Positions 18,404-26,792 of a stretch of DNA of 64,000 nt are shown piece after piece; within the stretch, counting starts at the first letter, position 1, and each line of letters opens with the position of its first letter. The stretch is from positions 1,426,001-1,490,000 of the forward strand of contig NZ_CP082164.1 of the NCBI RefSeq assembly GCF_023101685.1. Direction: 5' to 3'. A program made the position numbers and the translations under genes. The notes below the pieces were generated by a model that made no database searches, was not told the DNA's origin, and saw only the letters and a list, made by a program, of their open reading frames with translations. This stretch comes from Bradyrhizobium sp. 186 (GTDB lineage: Bacteria; Pseudomonadota; Alphaproteobacteria; Rhizobiales; Xanthobacteraceae).

Positions 18404-20370
18404 CTACGCCGCGCGGATATGCGCGAGAAAGCGGTCCACCTCATCGCGCAGCCGTTGCGACTGCTTGGACAGCTCGACCGCCGAGCCCAGCACTTCCTCC
18501 GCCGCCGTTCCAGTCGCGGCGATGCCGTCGGTGACGCCGGCGATGTTTTGCGACACCTCGCCGGTGCGGGCTGCCGCCTGCTGGACGTTCTGCGCGATCT
18601 CCTGGGTCGCCGTGCCCTGCTGGCCGACGGCGGCAGCGATCGCGGCAGAGATTTCGTCGACCTGCTGGATCGTCGCGCAGATCGACTGGATGCCTTCCAC
18701 GGCGCCACTGGTCTCGCCCTGTACGGCAGTGACCTGCGCGCCGATCTCCTCCGTGGCCTTGGCGGTCTGGGTCGCCAGCGCCTTGACCTCGGAGGCGACC
18801 ACCGCAAAGCCGCGGCCGGCTTCGCCCGCACGCGCCGCCTCAATCGTCGCATTCAGCGCCAGCAGGTTGGTCTGGCCCGCGATGCCGTTGATGAAGGAGA
18901 CGACGTCGCCGATCTTCTGCGCCGCCTCGGCCAGGCTCTGCACGCGCGCGTTGGATTGGCGCCCGTCGCTCGCGGCCCGGCCTACCACCTCGGTCGCATG
19001 CGCGAGCCGCCGGCTGATCTCGGTCATCGATGACGACAGCTCTTCGGCCGCGGCCGCGACCGTCTGCACGTTCTCCGAGGCCAGCGCCGAGGCCGATGAC
19101 ACCGCACGCGTCTGGTGGCGCGATTGCTCGACGATGGCCGACATCGAGCGTGCCGTCTGCTCCATCTCGACCACGGCCGAAGACACCGTGGTGACGACGT
19201 CGCGGATGCTGGCCTCGAAATTGTCGGCAAGTGCGGCGAAGGCGCGCCGCTTCTCCTGCTCGGACTGCGCCTTGGCGTCGGCCTGCTCGGCCTGGAGCTT
19301 GTTGAAGCTGACGGCGTTGTCGCGGAACACCGCAACCGCCTTCACCATCTCGCCCACTTCGTCCTTCGCGCGGCCGCCGGGAATGGCGACATCCAGCCGG
19401 CCGTCCGCGAGCTCGCGCATCACGGAGGTGAGGGAGAGGATCGGGCGCGAAATGCTCCGCGCGATGAGATAGCCGACGATCGCGGCCAGCACGAGGCCGA
19501 GCGCGGCAATGCCGACCGCCAGCAGCCAGGCGCGGTCGGCGGAAGCCTCGTAATCGGCATTGTCCATCACCAGCTCGACCGCGCCGAGCGGTTTGCCGGA
19601 AAAGTCCTTGATCGGTCCGAGCAGCGCGGCGACCGGCATGTTATCGAGCCTGGCCTGGCGTACCGTGAAGTCGCCCTGCGCAGCGCGGCCGTAATCGGTC
19701 GCATCGAAGAAGCTCTTGCCCTTCAACGTCCCGCCGAACAGCTTGAAGCTGCCGCCGCCGGCGAGATGGAAGGCAATATCGACATGACGGTTGCTCTTGA
19801 AGTCGTCGAGGAACGGCTGACCGAAGGTCAGGCCGAACTCGACGCTACCGAGATGCTTGCCGGCTTGCGCGATCGGCACCACGCCGCGGATGCCGAGCCC
19901 GGCCACGCCGCCCTCAAGGCCGACCACGACCTTGCGCTCCTGGTTGGCGACGACGACGGTCTTGCGGAAGCCCGACAGGTCGTCGCCGAATTTCGCGGGC
20001 TGGTGCACGCGCAGATACGACGTCGCCGGCGGCACGTGGAACTGGAACTGGTCGACGCCGTAATCGGATTTGATGGCGGTAAACACCGGGCCGAACAGGC
20101 GCACCAGCGCGTCGCGGTCCTGTTTGGCCATGGCCTCCTGCGTCGCCGGCATCGCGGCCACGACCGCGCCCATCGCGGCGGCGCGGTGCGATTCTCGGCG
20201 ATCCGCGACTGGAGCGCGTCGTAATGGCTGCGCAGTTCTCGCTGGTCGGCGCGGTCGATGATCCCTGAGATGATCCACATTGCCCCGAGCACGGCAAACA
20301 GCGCCGTCGCCGCCGCCGTGATCGCCAGCGCGACCGTGATCCGCATCCTGAGGCCGAGCGTCGCCCGCAT
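18404..20370 (-). pseudogene. methyl-accepting chemotaxis protein with dCache_3-like sensor, frameshifted
   Basis: A chemoreceptor of about 655 residues if restored. It starts at 20370 with [15 protein letters not shown], one membrane helix ([19 protein letters not shown]) and the beginning of the periplasmic sensor. At about 20178-20186 one base is missing in a GCGGCGGCGCGGTGCG run and the rest continues in another frame. That part has the Cache-like sensor ([25 protein letters not shown]), a second helix near [19 protein letters not shown], a HAMP domain, and a full signalling domain with the hairpin tip [20 protein letters not shown] sequence. Everything except the shift is intact, so recent loss or a sequencing error is likely. 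Confidence 0.85.
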
Positions 20371-20481
20371 GTCCGACTCGTTCTTTGAGCGTTGGTTAAG
20401 AACGACTATCAATTTCTCGCTAAGAGACCGTGAACGGGCGGGGAGGGGAGGTTGTGGTGCGTAGCTATTGACCAAACCAAT

Positions 20482-20612
20482 GGTGTCGTCCCGGCGAAGG
20501 CCGGGACCCAACCACAGGGAGAAGTTTGGCGGAGATTGGTCGTTCGGGATTAGAACCGCCCGCGATCGATAGACCTCGTGGTATGGGTCCCGGCCTTCGC
20601 CGGGACGACACC
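20482..20612. repeat. palindromic intergenic repeat, family A (29-bp perfect arms)
   Basis: Arms 20482-20510 and 20584-20612 are exact reverse complements with a 73-bp spacer; complementarity continues imperfectly inward. The core reads CCCGGCGAAGGCCGGG. It lies between the chemoreceptor start and the end of the ghrA-like gene and is a sister of the element at 18256. Confidence 0.8.
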
Positions 20613-20636
20613 GAATGTGCGGCGCCTGTGGGGCCC

Positions 20637-21602
20637 CTAATACCCCCGTGCCCGATCCACCACGTTCTCCAGCGTGCCGCCGGCCTCGAACCGCGCGATC
20701 TGCTCGGCGACATAGGCCGAGATCGCGTCCGCGTCGGTGTCGGCCGCGTTGTGCGGCGTCAGCACCACCTTCGGATGGGTCCAGAACCGGCTGTTCGCCG
20801 GCTGCGGCTCCTGCACGAAGACGTCGAGCGAGGCGGCACCCAGCGTACCGTCGTCGAGACAGGCCAGAATATCGTCCTCGTTCTGCAAGCCGCCGCGGCC
20901 GGCATTGATCAGGACGGGCGCGCCAAGCGGGCTCGTGCGATTGAGCTTTGAAAAGACGTCGCGGTTGAGGATGCCGTGCGTGTCCGGCGTCAGCGGGAGG
21001 AGGCTGACGAGGATGTCGGTCGCGCGCAGGAACGCATCGATCTGCGCACTGCCATGGAAGCATTCGACGCCCTCGATGGTGCGCGCGCCGCGGCTCCAGC
21101 CGGCGACACGGAAGCCGAGCCGCCGCAGCACGTCGGCCGCATCAGCGCCGAGCGTGCCAAATCCCATCATGCCGACGGTGACGGCGCTCGCCGGCCACTG
21201 GTACTTCGGCTCCCAGCGCTTCTCGTGCTGCGACTGCCGCAAGTAAAGCTCCTGGCGGTGGTGCATCAGCACGTGCAGCACGACATATTCGGTCATCCGG
21301 TTGGTCAGATCCGGTACGGCGACGCGGACCAGGGGCACATCGGGCAGGCTGTGGTCTGCCATCAGCGCATCGACGCCCGCGCCAAGATTGAAGATTGCTC
21401 GCAGATTGGGAAAGGAGCGGAGGTCGCCCGGCACCGGCTTCCACACCGCTGCATAGTGCACCTCGGCTGGATCGAGCCCGGCATCGGGCAGCAGCACCAC
21501 GCGGCGGCCGCCACAGACCGCATCGAACCGGGCCTTCCAGCGCTCCGGCAGCCAGTTCTGCTGCGTGCTGTTGATCAGGACGGCCAGTGTGCCTTTGGTC
21601 AT
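20637..21602 (-). CDS. ghrA: glyoxylate/hydroxypyruvate reductase A (GhrA-like D-2-hydroxyacid dehydrogenase)
   Basis: A 321-residue NAD(P)H-dependent reductase that would convert glyoxylate to glycolate and hydroxypyruvate to glycerate. It has the AGVDALM substrate region, the nucleotide-binding GMMGFGTLG, LINAGRGG, the acid in DVFVQEPQP, and the catalytic His in PHNAAD. The short N-terminal part and INSTQ start resemble GhrA rather than longer SerA proteins. It is divergent from the YCII-ECF42 operon. Confidence 0.86.
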   Translation of the reverse strand: MTKGTLAVLINSTQQNWLPERWKARFDAVCGGRRVVLLPDAGLDPAEVHYAAVWKPVPGDLRSFPNLRAIFNLGAGVDALMADHSLPDVPLVRVAVPDLTNRMTEYVVLHVLMHHRQELYLRQSQHEKRWEPKYQWPASAVTVGMMGFGTLGADAADVLRRLGFRVAGWSRGARTIEGVECFHGSAQIDAFLRATDILVSLLPLTPDTHGILNRDVFSKLNRTSPLGAPVLINAGRGGLQNEDDILACLDDGTLGAASLDVFVQEPQPANSRFWTHPKVVLTPHNAADTDADAISAYVAEQIARFEAGGTLENVVDRARGY

Positions 21603-21686
21603 TCAGGTGCCTCGTCGGGTTCCGCTTCTAAAGGCCCTCCTTGGCATGAACGGGCGGACTTTTCCTGCAAATTTTTTCCGCAGCTC

Positions 21687-21713
21687 TGTCGGAGCGGGGC
21701 ATATTGGTTCGTC
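21687..21713 (+). promoter_or_regulatory. ECF42-type promoter for the YCII-sigma operon
   Basis: TGTCGG (-35, 21687-21692), then 17 bases, then CGTC (-10, 21710-21713), preceded by TT to give TTCGTC. An AT-rich block (CAAATTTTTTCCG) lies just upstream. The same elements with the same spacing occur at 23524, 27752 and 28234. The ATG follows 29 bp after the -10 element. Confidence 0.75.
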
Positions 21714-21742
21714 TTCAGATCAAGACGAGGAAAGTGTCGCCC

Positions 21743-22111
21743 ATGCTTTACGCCATCCTTTGCTACCACGATGAAGACTTCGTCGGCTCCTGGAGCAAGG
21801 ACCAGGACGAGGCCGTGATGAAGAAGCTCGCCGTGGTGCAGGACAAGCTCACCAAAGAGGGCCGACTCGGGCCGGTGGCGCGGCTGTTGCCGACCACTGC
21901 GGCGGCGACGCTGCGCAAGGAGGATCCGCCGCTGGTGCTTGACGGCCCCTATGCGGAAACCAAGGAGCAGCTGCTCGGCTTCTACATCGTCGACTGCAAG
22001 AATCTCGATGATGCGCTCGACGTCGCGCGCGATCTCGGATCGGCCAATCCCGGCGGCGCCTATGAGGTGCGTCCGGTCGGCGTGTTCAGGCCGGGAGGGA
22101 ATCTGACGTGA
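21743..22111 (+). CDS. YCII-related (DGPF domain) protein, ECF42 partner
   Basis: A 122-residue YCII/DGPF protein. It begins MLYAILCYHDEDFV and has the family signature LDGPYAETKEQLLGFYIVD, ending in EVRPVGVF. Members are small dimeric proteins with a ferredoxin-like fold; their biochemistry is poorly known. They are encoded next to ECF42 sigma factors in many bacteria, as here, where the sigma gene starts inside its last codons. The ATG at 21743 follows GAGGAAAG; the extension from 21704 would run into the promoter. Confidence 0.9.
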   Translation: MLYAILCYHDEDFVGSWSKDQDEAVMKKLAVVQDKLTKEGRLGPVARLLPTTAAATLRKEDPPLVLDGPYAETKEQLLGFYIVDCKNLDDALDVARDLGSANPGGAYEVRPVGVFRPGGNLT

Positions 22112-23409
22112 GCGAAGCCGATACCGCCTGGATCGAGACCGCGCTGACCTCGGCGCGACCCCAGGCGGTCGGCGCGCTGCTCCGCTACTTCCGCGATCTT
22201 GATACCGCCGAGGAGGCGTTCCAGAACGCCTGCCTTCGCGCGCTGAAGACCTGGCCGCAGAACGGGCCGCCACGCGACCCCGCGGCCTGGCTGATCATGG
22301 TCGGCCGCAACGTCGCGATCGACGAGGTGCGGCGCACCCGCAAGCAGGCGCCGCTGCCGGAGGACGACCAGGCGATCTCCGATCTCGACGACGCCGAGGG
22401 CGCGCTCGCCGAGCGGCTCGATGGCTCGCACTATCGCGACGACATCCTGCGGCTGATGTTCATCTGCTGCCATCCGCAGCTGCCGGCGACGCAGCAGATC
22501 GCGCTCGCCCTGCGCATCGTCTCCGGTCTCACGGTGAAGCAGATCGCGCGCGCCTTCCTGGTCTCGGACGCCGCGATGGAGCAGCGCATCACGCGCGCCA
22601 AGGCGAAGGTCGCGGAGGCCGGTGTGCCGTTTGAGGCGCCCGGCGCAGTCGAGCGCTCCGAGCGGCTCGCCGGCGTCGCGGCGATGATCTACCTGATCTT
22701 CAACGAGGGCTATTCGGCGAGCGGCGATACTGCCGAGATCAGAAAGCCGCTGTGCGAGGAGGCGATCCGGCTGGCGCGGTTGCTGCTGCGGCTGTTCCAG
22801 AGCGAGCCGGAGATCATGGGGCTGGCGGCACTGCTGCTGCTGCAGCATGCGCGCAGCGTCGCGCGCTTTGCCGACGATGGCTCGCTGATCCTGCTGGATG
22901 ACCAGGACCGTTCGCTGTGGAACGGCACCATGATCGCGGAGGGGCTGGCGCTGATCGACAAGGCGATGCGTCATCACCGCAGCGGGCCCTACCAGATCCA
23001 GGCTGCGATCGCCGCGCTGCATGCGCGCGCGGCGACGCCGGCAGAAACGGACTGGGCCCAGATCGACCTGCTCTACGGCGCGCTGGAGCTGGTGCAGCCC
23101 TCGCCGGTGGTGACGCTCAACCGCGCGGTCGCCGTCTCCAAGGTGCGCGGGCCACAGGCGGCGCTGGACTTGATCGAGCCGCTGGCGCCAAAACTCGCCA
23201 GCTATTTCCATTTCTACGGCGTGCGCGGCGCGTTTCTGATGCAGCTCGGCCGCAACGATGAAGCCCGCATCGCCTTCGATCGCGCCATCGCCCTCGCCAA
23301 CACCTCGGCCGAGGCCGCGCATATCCGCATGCACATCGATCGCCTGATCAGAGACAGCCAACCGAAGGGGGCCAACGGAGGCGCCCGGCGGGGCGCGGAG
23401 GCGAAGTGA
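22108..23409 (+). CDS. ECF RNA polymerase sigma factor, ECF42 group, with C-terminal TPR-like extension
   Basis: A 433-residue sigma factor, far longer than ordinary ECF sigmas. Region 2 (residues 10-80) includes YFRDLDTAEEAFQNACLRALKTWP and DPAAWLIMVGRNVAIDEVRR. Region 4 follows with ALALRIVSGLTVKQIARAFLVSDAAMEQRITRAKAK. The remaining 220 or so residues (from YLIFNEGYSA through RNDEARIAFDRAIALA) are a helical TPR-like extension that ECF42 proteins need for activity in place of an anti-sigma factor. The GTG start overlaps the YCII stop by four bases. No anti-sigma gene is present. It probably recognises the four TGTCGG-N17-CGTC sites in this region. Confidence 0.93.
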   Translation: MSEADTAWIETALTSARPQAVGALLRYFRDLDTAEEAFQNACLRALKTWPQNGPPRDPAAWLIMVGRNVAIDEVRRTRKQAPLPEDDQAISDLDDAEGALAERLDGSHYRDDILRLMFICCHPQLPATQQIALALRIVSGLTVKQIARAFLVSDAAMEQRITRAKAKVAEAGVPFEAPGAVERSERLAGVAAMIYLIFNEGYSASGDTAEIRKPLCEEAIRLARLLLRLFQSEPEIMGLAALLLLQHARSVARFADDGSLILLDDQDRSLWNGTMIAEGLALIDKAMRHHRSGPYQIQAAIAALHARAATPAETDWAQIDLLYGALELVQPSPVVTLNRAVAVSKVRGPQAALDLIEPLAPKLASYFHFYGVRGAFLMQLGRNDEARIAFDRAIALANTSAEAAHIRMHIDRLIRDSQPKGANGGARRGAEAK

Positions 23410-23422
23410 CGGCCCAACGGCA

Positions 23423-23500
23423 GTCATTCCGGGGCGCGTCGAAGACGCGAACCCGGAATCTCGAGATTCCGGGTTCGGCTCTTAGCCGCCCCGGAATGAC
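23423..23500. repeat. nested palindromic repeat, family B
   Basis: Outer arms GTCATTCCGGGGCG (23423-23436) and CGCCCCGGAATGAC (23487-23500) enclose a 28-bp inner palindrome (23449-23476) built from ACCCGGAATC and its complement. It can fold into a two-level cruciform. It sits between the sigma-factor stop and the next ECF42-type promoter, so it could also end the sigma transcript. A shorter relative is at 28322-28362. Confidence 0.75.
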
Positions 23501-23523
23501 GTGAAAAAATTTCTGTTCCACCC

Positions 23524-23550
23524 TGTCGGTCCCAGCCTTTCCCCTTCGTC
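23524..23550 (+). promoter_or_regulatory. ECF42-type promoter for the SRPBCC-VOC pair
   Basis: TGTCGG at 23524-23529 and CGTC at 23547-23550, 17-base spacer, with TT before CGTC. An upstream AT-rich block (GAAAAAATTTCTG) matches those at the other sites. The start codon is 26 bp downstream of the -10 element. Confidence 0.75.
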
Positions 23551-23576
23551 CTAGGCCCGTATCCAGGGAGTCATTC

Positions 23577-24113
23577 ATGCTGAAAGCCATTGCCATCATC
23601 GCCATCGTGCTCGCGGCCGGCGTTGCCGCCGTGCTCGTCTTCGCGCACACCAAGCCCGACACCTTCCGTGTCGAGCGCTCGCTCGCCGTCAAGGCACCGG
23701 CCGATGCCATCTATCCCGTGGTCGCCGATTTCCATCGCTGGACCGGCTGGTCGCCCTATGAGGGCCGCGATCCCGCCATGAAGCGCACGTTCGGGGGCGC
23801 AGCGCAGGGCAAAGGCGCCGCCTATGCATGGGACGGCAACAACAATGTCGGCGCCGGCCACATGGAGATCCTCGAGGCAAACACGCCGTCGGAGCTCCGC
23901 ATCAAGCTCGATTTCGAGCGGCCGTTCGAGGGCCACAACACCGCCGAGTTCACCTTTGTGCCGCAAGGCGATGCCACACTGGTCACGTGGGCGATGTACG
24001 GTCCGGCTCCGTTCCTGTCCAAGGTCATGCAGGTCTTCATCAACATGGACAGCATGATCGGCAAGGACTTTGAGGCCGGCCTCGCCAGCCTGAAGAAGCT
24101 CACCGAGAAGTAA
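23577..24113 (+). CDS. membrane-anchored SRPBCC (START-like) family protein
   Basis: A 178-residue protein with an N-terminal membrane anchor (residues 4-22, AIAIIAIVLAAGVAAVLVF) and a SRPBCC ligand-binding fold (VERSLAVKAPADAIYPVVADFHRWTGWSPYEGRDPAMKRTF). The anchor-less relatives bind hydrophobic ligands or act with ECF-regulated stress genes. GGGAG precedes the ATG. It follows an ECF42-type promoter and leads a two-gene unit with the VOC protein. Confidence 0.87.
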   Translation: MLKAIAIIAIVLAAGVAAVLVFAHTKPDTFRVERSLAVKAPADAIYPVVADFHRWTGWSPYEGRDPAMKRTFGGAAQGKGAAYAWDGNNNVGAGHMEILEANTPSELRIKLDFERPFEGHNTAEFTFVPQGDATLVTWAMYGPAPFLSKVMQVFINMDSMIGKDFEAGLASLKKLTEK

Positions 24114-24151
24114 CGCGGTTCATACCCAAGGAAAGAAAAAGGAGAGAAACG

Positions 24152-24565
24152 ATGCTCAATCCCTATCTGTTCTATCAGGACACCTGCGAAGTGGCGTTCA
24201 ACTATTACGCCAAGGTTCTCGGCGGCAAGATCGAGATGATGCTGCGCGCCTCCGACGCGCCGCCGGACGCGCCCGCCGCGCCCGGACGTGAGAAGACGAT
24301 CATGCACGCGCGGATGTCGCTGCCCGGCGGCAGCGTGCTGATGGCCTCCGACGCGCCGCCCGAGCATGTTGAGAAGCCGCAAGGATTCTCGATCTCGCTT
24401 ACAGTTGCGGACCCCGCGGAGGGCGAGCGCAAGTTCAACGCGCTCGCCGACGGCGGTACCGTCACCATGCCCTTCAGCAAGACCTTCTGGTCCAAGGGCT
24501 TTGGCATGTGCGTCGACAAGTTCGGCATTCCCTGGATGGTGAACTGCCCGGCGGAAGGGATGTGA
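24152..24565 (+). CDS. VOC superfamily protein (PhnB / glyoxalase-like)
   Basis: A 137-residue PhnB-like protein of the vicinal oxygen chelate fold. It starts MLNPYLFYQDTCEVAFNYY and ends WSKGFGMCVDKFGIPWMVN, both PhnB signatures. The real function of PhnB-like proteins is unsettled; they are often annotated as 3-demethylubiquinone methyltransferases, which the fold does not support. AAGGAGAG precedes the start, 38 bp after the SRPBCC gene, so both are probably one transcript under the sigma-factor promoter. Confidence 0.88.
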   Translation: MLNPYLFYQDTCEVAFNYYAKVLGGKIEMMLRASDAPPDAPAAPGREKTIMHARMSLPGGSVLMASDAPPEHVEKPQGFSISLTVADPAEGERKFNALADGGTVTMPFSKTFWSKGFGMCVDKFGIPWMVNCPAEGM

Positions 24566-24679
24566 CACGGGCGCTGTCGTCTCGATAGCTCCAAGTTGCG
24601 ACGCTCTCTCTCCGTTGTTGCGGGCGAGGGCGTCGCGCATAAGGTCGTCACGTCATACGCCGATCGGCCGCGCGCTCTC

Positions 24680-25048
24680 TCAACGAACCGATCCCGTCAC
24701 GTCCTCGCTCGGCGGCGGCGACGGACGGCAGCGACGGCAGATCATGAGCTTCGTGCCGAGCTGCCTGTCATTCTCCGCTTCGATCTCGTCATGGACCCAC
24801 CATGCATCGGAGTACGGGCGCAACGTGCCGAGCACTCTTTCCCGTTCCTGATTGGGATCACTCGCTGTGGGTGCTTGATTCCTCGCTGTGGGTGCTTGAT
24901 TCGTCACGCGACGCTTCGTGACGGAGGGGCGGTTCGGATCCTGGCCGAGGCCGTCCCATGCGATCGGACGGCGCTCCTGCGCCGGCGCGGCCGCGCATCC
25001 CATGAGCGCTGCGCAAAAAGTGAGCAAGACGAAGCTGCGTCGCATCAT
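24680..25048 (-). CDS. hypothetical lipoprotein
   Basis: A 122-residue secreted protein starting MMRRSFVLLTFCAALMGCAAAPAQ, a lipoprotein signal with lipobox LMGC near residues 15-18. The mature part is polar with a tandem seven-residue repeat (TNQAPTAR, NQAPTAS) and ends with CRRCRP and a Pro/Ser tail. The segment DAWWVHDEIEAENDRQLGTKLMICRRC is the best-conserved-looking part. Translation upstream to 25234 is open but lacks a ribosome site; AGG precedes 25048. No function recognised. Confidence 0.65.
   Translation of the reverse strand: MMRRSFVLLTFCAALMGCAAAPAQERRPIAWDGLGQDPNRPSVTKRRVTNQAPTARNQAPTASDPNQERERVLGTLRPYSDAWWVHDEIEAENDRQLGTKLMICRRCRPSPPPSEDVTGSVR
24871..24912. repeat. tandem 21-bp duplication inside the lipoprotein gene
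   Basis: CTCGCTGTGGGTGCTTGATTC occurs twice in direct succession (24871-24891, 24892-24912). Being 21 bp it keeps frame and encodes the doubled NQAPTA repeat, an expandable tract. Confidence 0.85.
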
Positions 25049-25324
25049 GCCGGACCTGTTGTGCGGTAACGCGACACGCAAGATCCGCGTGGGAACCATT
25101 GCATCGCGTCGGTTAAATGGAATTAAAAGGAAACACCGAGGCCGGCATATGGATTTTGCTTTCGCCTCACTCTGCGAGAGCAGCGAGAGCCCGCGTGAAA
25201 TGGAGTGGACCGCATCGCACAACAACTGGCGCAAGATTAGGCTGTAAACTCCGCGTCCGAATCGCTATTTTCTTTCACAATAAGTACAAACTGGGGTGGG
25301 CGTGACTTGGAAGGGGAGCGACCG

Positions 25325-25417
25325 ATGGCGGCGGCGCTACAGATCAACTTTGCACTTTGGGGAATGCTCATCTGCGCGAGCCTGGAGTTGGCGCAGTTGA
25401 TCCAGAGATTCCTTTAG
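25325..25417 (+). CDS. small hydrophobic peptide (30 residues)
   Basis: An ATG at 25325 opens a 30-codon frame ending at TAG (25415-25417). The peptide starts MAAALQINFALWGMLICASL and ends LELAQLIQRFL, one membrane-spanning stretch with no charged residue before Glu21. GGGGAG precedes the ATG at good distance. Its stop overlaps by four bases the end of the opposing small membrane gene. I do not know its function. It could be chance, but the ribosome site and the single clean hydrophobic helix argue for a real gene. Confidence 0.5.
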   Translation: MAAALQINFALWGMLICASLELAQLIQRFL

Positions 25418-25593
25418 GACCACAACCAGTGCGCGACGGCCATGGCTCCCTCGGAAAGGGCGTAGAGCCAGACCAGCGTTGCAACCGCGCTCGTCAGCAG
25501 AAACGCGACGGCGACCGTTTGGCCGCCGCCTGGCCGAGCCGGAGGTGACTGCGGCTGTATCTCCGCATGTCCGTCGGTACTGATGATGGTCAT
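25414..25593 (-). CDS. small membrane protein, hypothetical
   Basis: A 59-residue protein with a polar Pro/Gln-rich N-terminus (GHAEIQPQSPPARPGGG) and one C-terminal membrane helix (VAVAFLLTSAVATLVWLYAL). The ATG at 25593 is chosen because GGAGG lies seven bases before it; an upstream start at 25611 has none. Function unknown. It is one of several small envelope proteins in 24.7-26.8 kb. Confidence 0.6.
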   Translation of the reverse strand: MTIISTDGHAEIQPQSPPARPGGGQTVAVAFLLTSAVATLVWLYALSEGAMAVAHWLWS

Positions 25594-25706
25594 GAGAAGC
25601 CTCCGCAGCATCGCTGTCGTGTGGCGTCAGACATGCCAAGCCAACTTGGCGTTAGTGTGACGTCGTTCGCAGATGCAGCGTAATCCTGGTGACGCCGCAC
25701 ATCGCG

Positions 25707-26048
25707 TCAGCTCGCAAGCAACGCGATCAGCGTGAAGCTGACGCTTGCCAAGACAACCATGGGAACGATGTAGTTGCGTGGCCGCAGAGTCTGCGGCGGC
25801 GTTCGCCGTCGCGGCGGCTCGCTCGTTTGCCACGCAGGCGGTGATGGCGCGACCGGAGCCTGAGCGCCCGAGCCATTATGATACCTCACGTAGAGCTCGA
25901 GCAGCCGCAGCTCCGACGACAGGTCCATCAGGCCCTCGCGGTCGCGCCGCGACAGCACTTCGAATTCGAGGGTTTCTTTGGAGCTCAGTTGACCAAGGAC
26001 GATGCGTCCCTGGTCCGACAGGCGGTAGCGAAAATCGAGGGGCTGCAT
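25707..26048 (-). CDS. hypothetical tail-anchored membrane protein
   Basis: A 113-residue protein beginning MQPLDFRYRLSDQGRIVLGQL, with a charged central region (SRRDREGLMDLSSELRLLELYVRYH), a Pro-rich linker and a single helix at the very C-terminus (YIVPMVVLASVSFTLIALLAS). This layout places the body in the cytoplasm with a C-terminal anchor. A longer start at 26096 lacks a ribosome site. I do not recognise the family. Confidence 0.6.
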   Translation of the reverse strand: MQPLDFRYRLSDQGRIVLGQLSSKETLEFEVLSRRDREGLMDLSSELRLLELYVRYHNGSGAQAPVAPSPPAWQTSEPPRRRTPPQTLRPRNYIVPMVVLASVSFTLIALLAS

Positions 26049-26325
26049 GGCAAGCGACCCGTTTGAAAATGACCAATCTTGAAAAAGCGGAACCATCGTC
26101 GTCTGCGACCACCGCTGAGATCTGACGCTCCGCGGCCGTCGAGGCCTTCAGTCTGACGGTACTCATCATAGACGGTCGGGAAATCGGGAAACCGCGTAAA
26201 TTGGGCAGGCGTTGCGAAGCGGTTGAGCGGATTCGGCGTCCGGAGAGCCGAATTTCACGGAACTGCCTATTCGTCGGACACCGGGCGTATTGATCCCGGT
26301 CACGCTGTCGCGGGCCGTCGAATCG

Positions 26326-26763
26326 TCATCGGCAGCGTGGATAGATCGCGGCGAGATCGCGTCCCTTCAACACAAGCAACCGCGACGTGAGGCCGCCGTG
26401 GTGGCTGATCCAGTCGCGCACCGGGCCTGGATAGGCCTGCAGCACTGTTTCGGATGCTTCCGGTTCGGCGAAAAAACGCCCGCGCCGGTCGACCGAGCGC
26501 GCCGCATGGAAGCCGAGCGTGGCACGTTTCGTGACACAGATGCGTTCGCCCGGCACGATGCTCAGCACCAGTGTGCAGGCGGACAGGCAGGGTCCGTCGA
26601 TCACCACGCGCTCACCGCTCTCGCGCACCTTCTCGAACAAATCGAGGAACGGCCCGACCTGTCCGCCCGGACTCTGGATGATGCGGACTTCGGCGGCAGC
26701 GGGTGCGGAGGCGAACATTACGGCGGCGAGCACCCAGGCTTTGACGATCGTCGTGCGATGCAT
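26326..26763 (-). CDS. secreted ClpP/crotonase-like protein (COG3904-like)
   Basis: A 145-residue protein with a signal peptide (MHRTTIVKAWVLAAVMFASAPAAA, cut after AAA). The mature part carries GERVVIDGPCLSACTLVLS and RATLGFHAAR, which resemble the nucleophile Ser and His regions of the ClpP-like periplasmic proteins of COG3904. GGAGCG precedes the ATG. It ends downstream of the SDR gene on the same strand with a 29-bp gap, so both may be co-transcribed. The proteolytic role is inferred only from the motif order. Confidence 0.65.
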   Translation of the reverse strand: MHRTTIVKAWVLAAVMFASAPAAAEVRIIQSPGGQVGPFLDLFEKVRESGERVVIDGPCLSACTLVLSIVPGERICVTKRATLGFHAARSVDRRGRFFAEPEASETVLQAYPGPVRDWISHHGGLTSRLLVLKGRDLAAIYPRCR

Positions 26764-26792
26764 GGAACGCTCCACGAATTCGATCCCCGGCC

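Noticed and set aside
25113..25126. TTAAATGGAATTAA, looks like a CtrA box
   Set aside because: The spacer is six bases, not seven, so it does not fit the consensus.
26288..26301. TTGATCCCGGTCAC resembles a FixK/FNR box
   Set aside because: The right half has a mismatch and it lies far (about 240 bp) from the nearest start, at a gene end.
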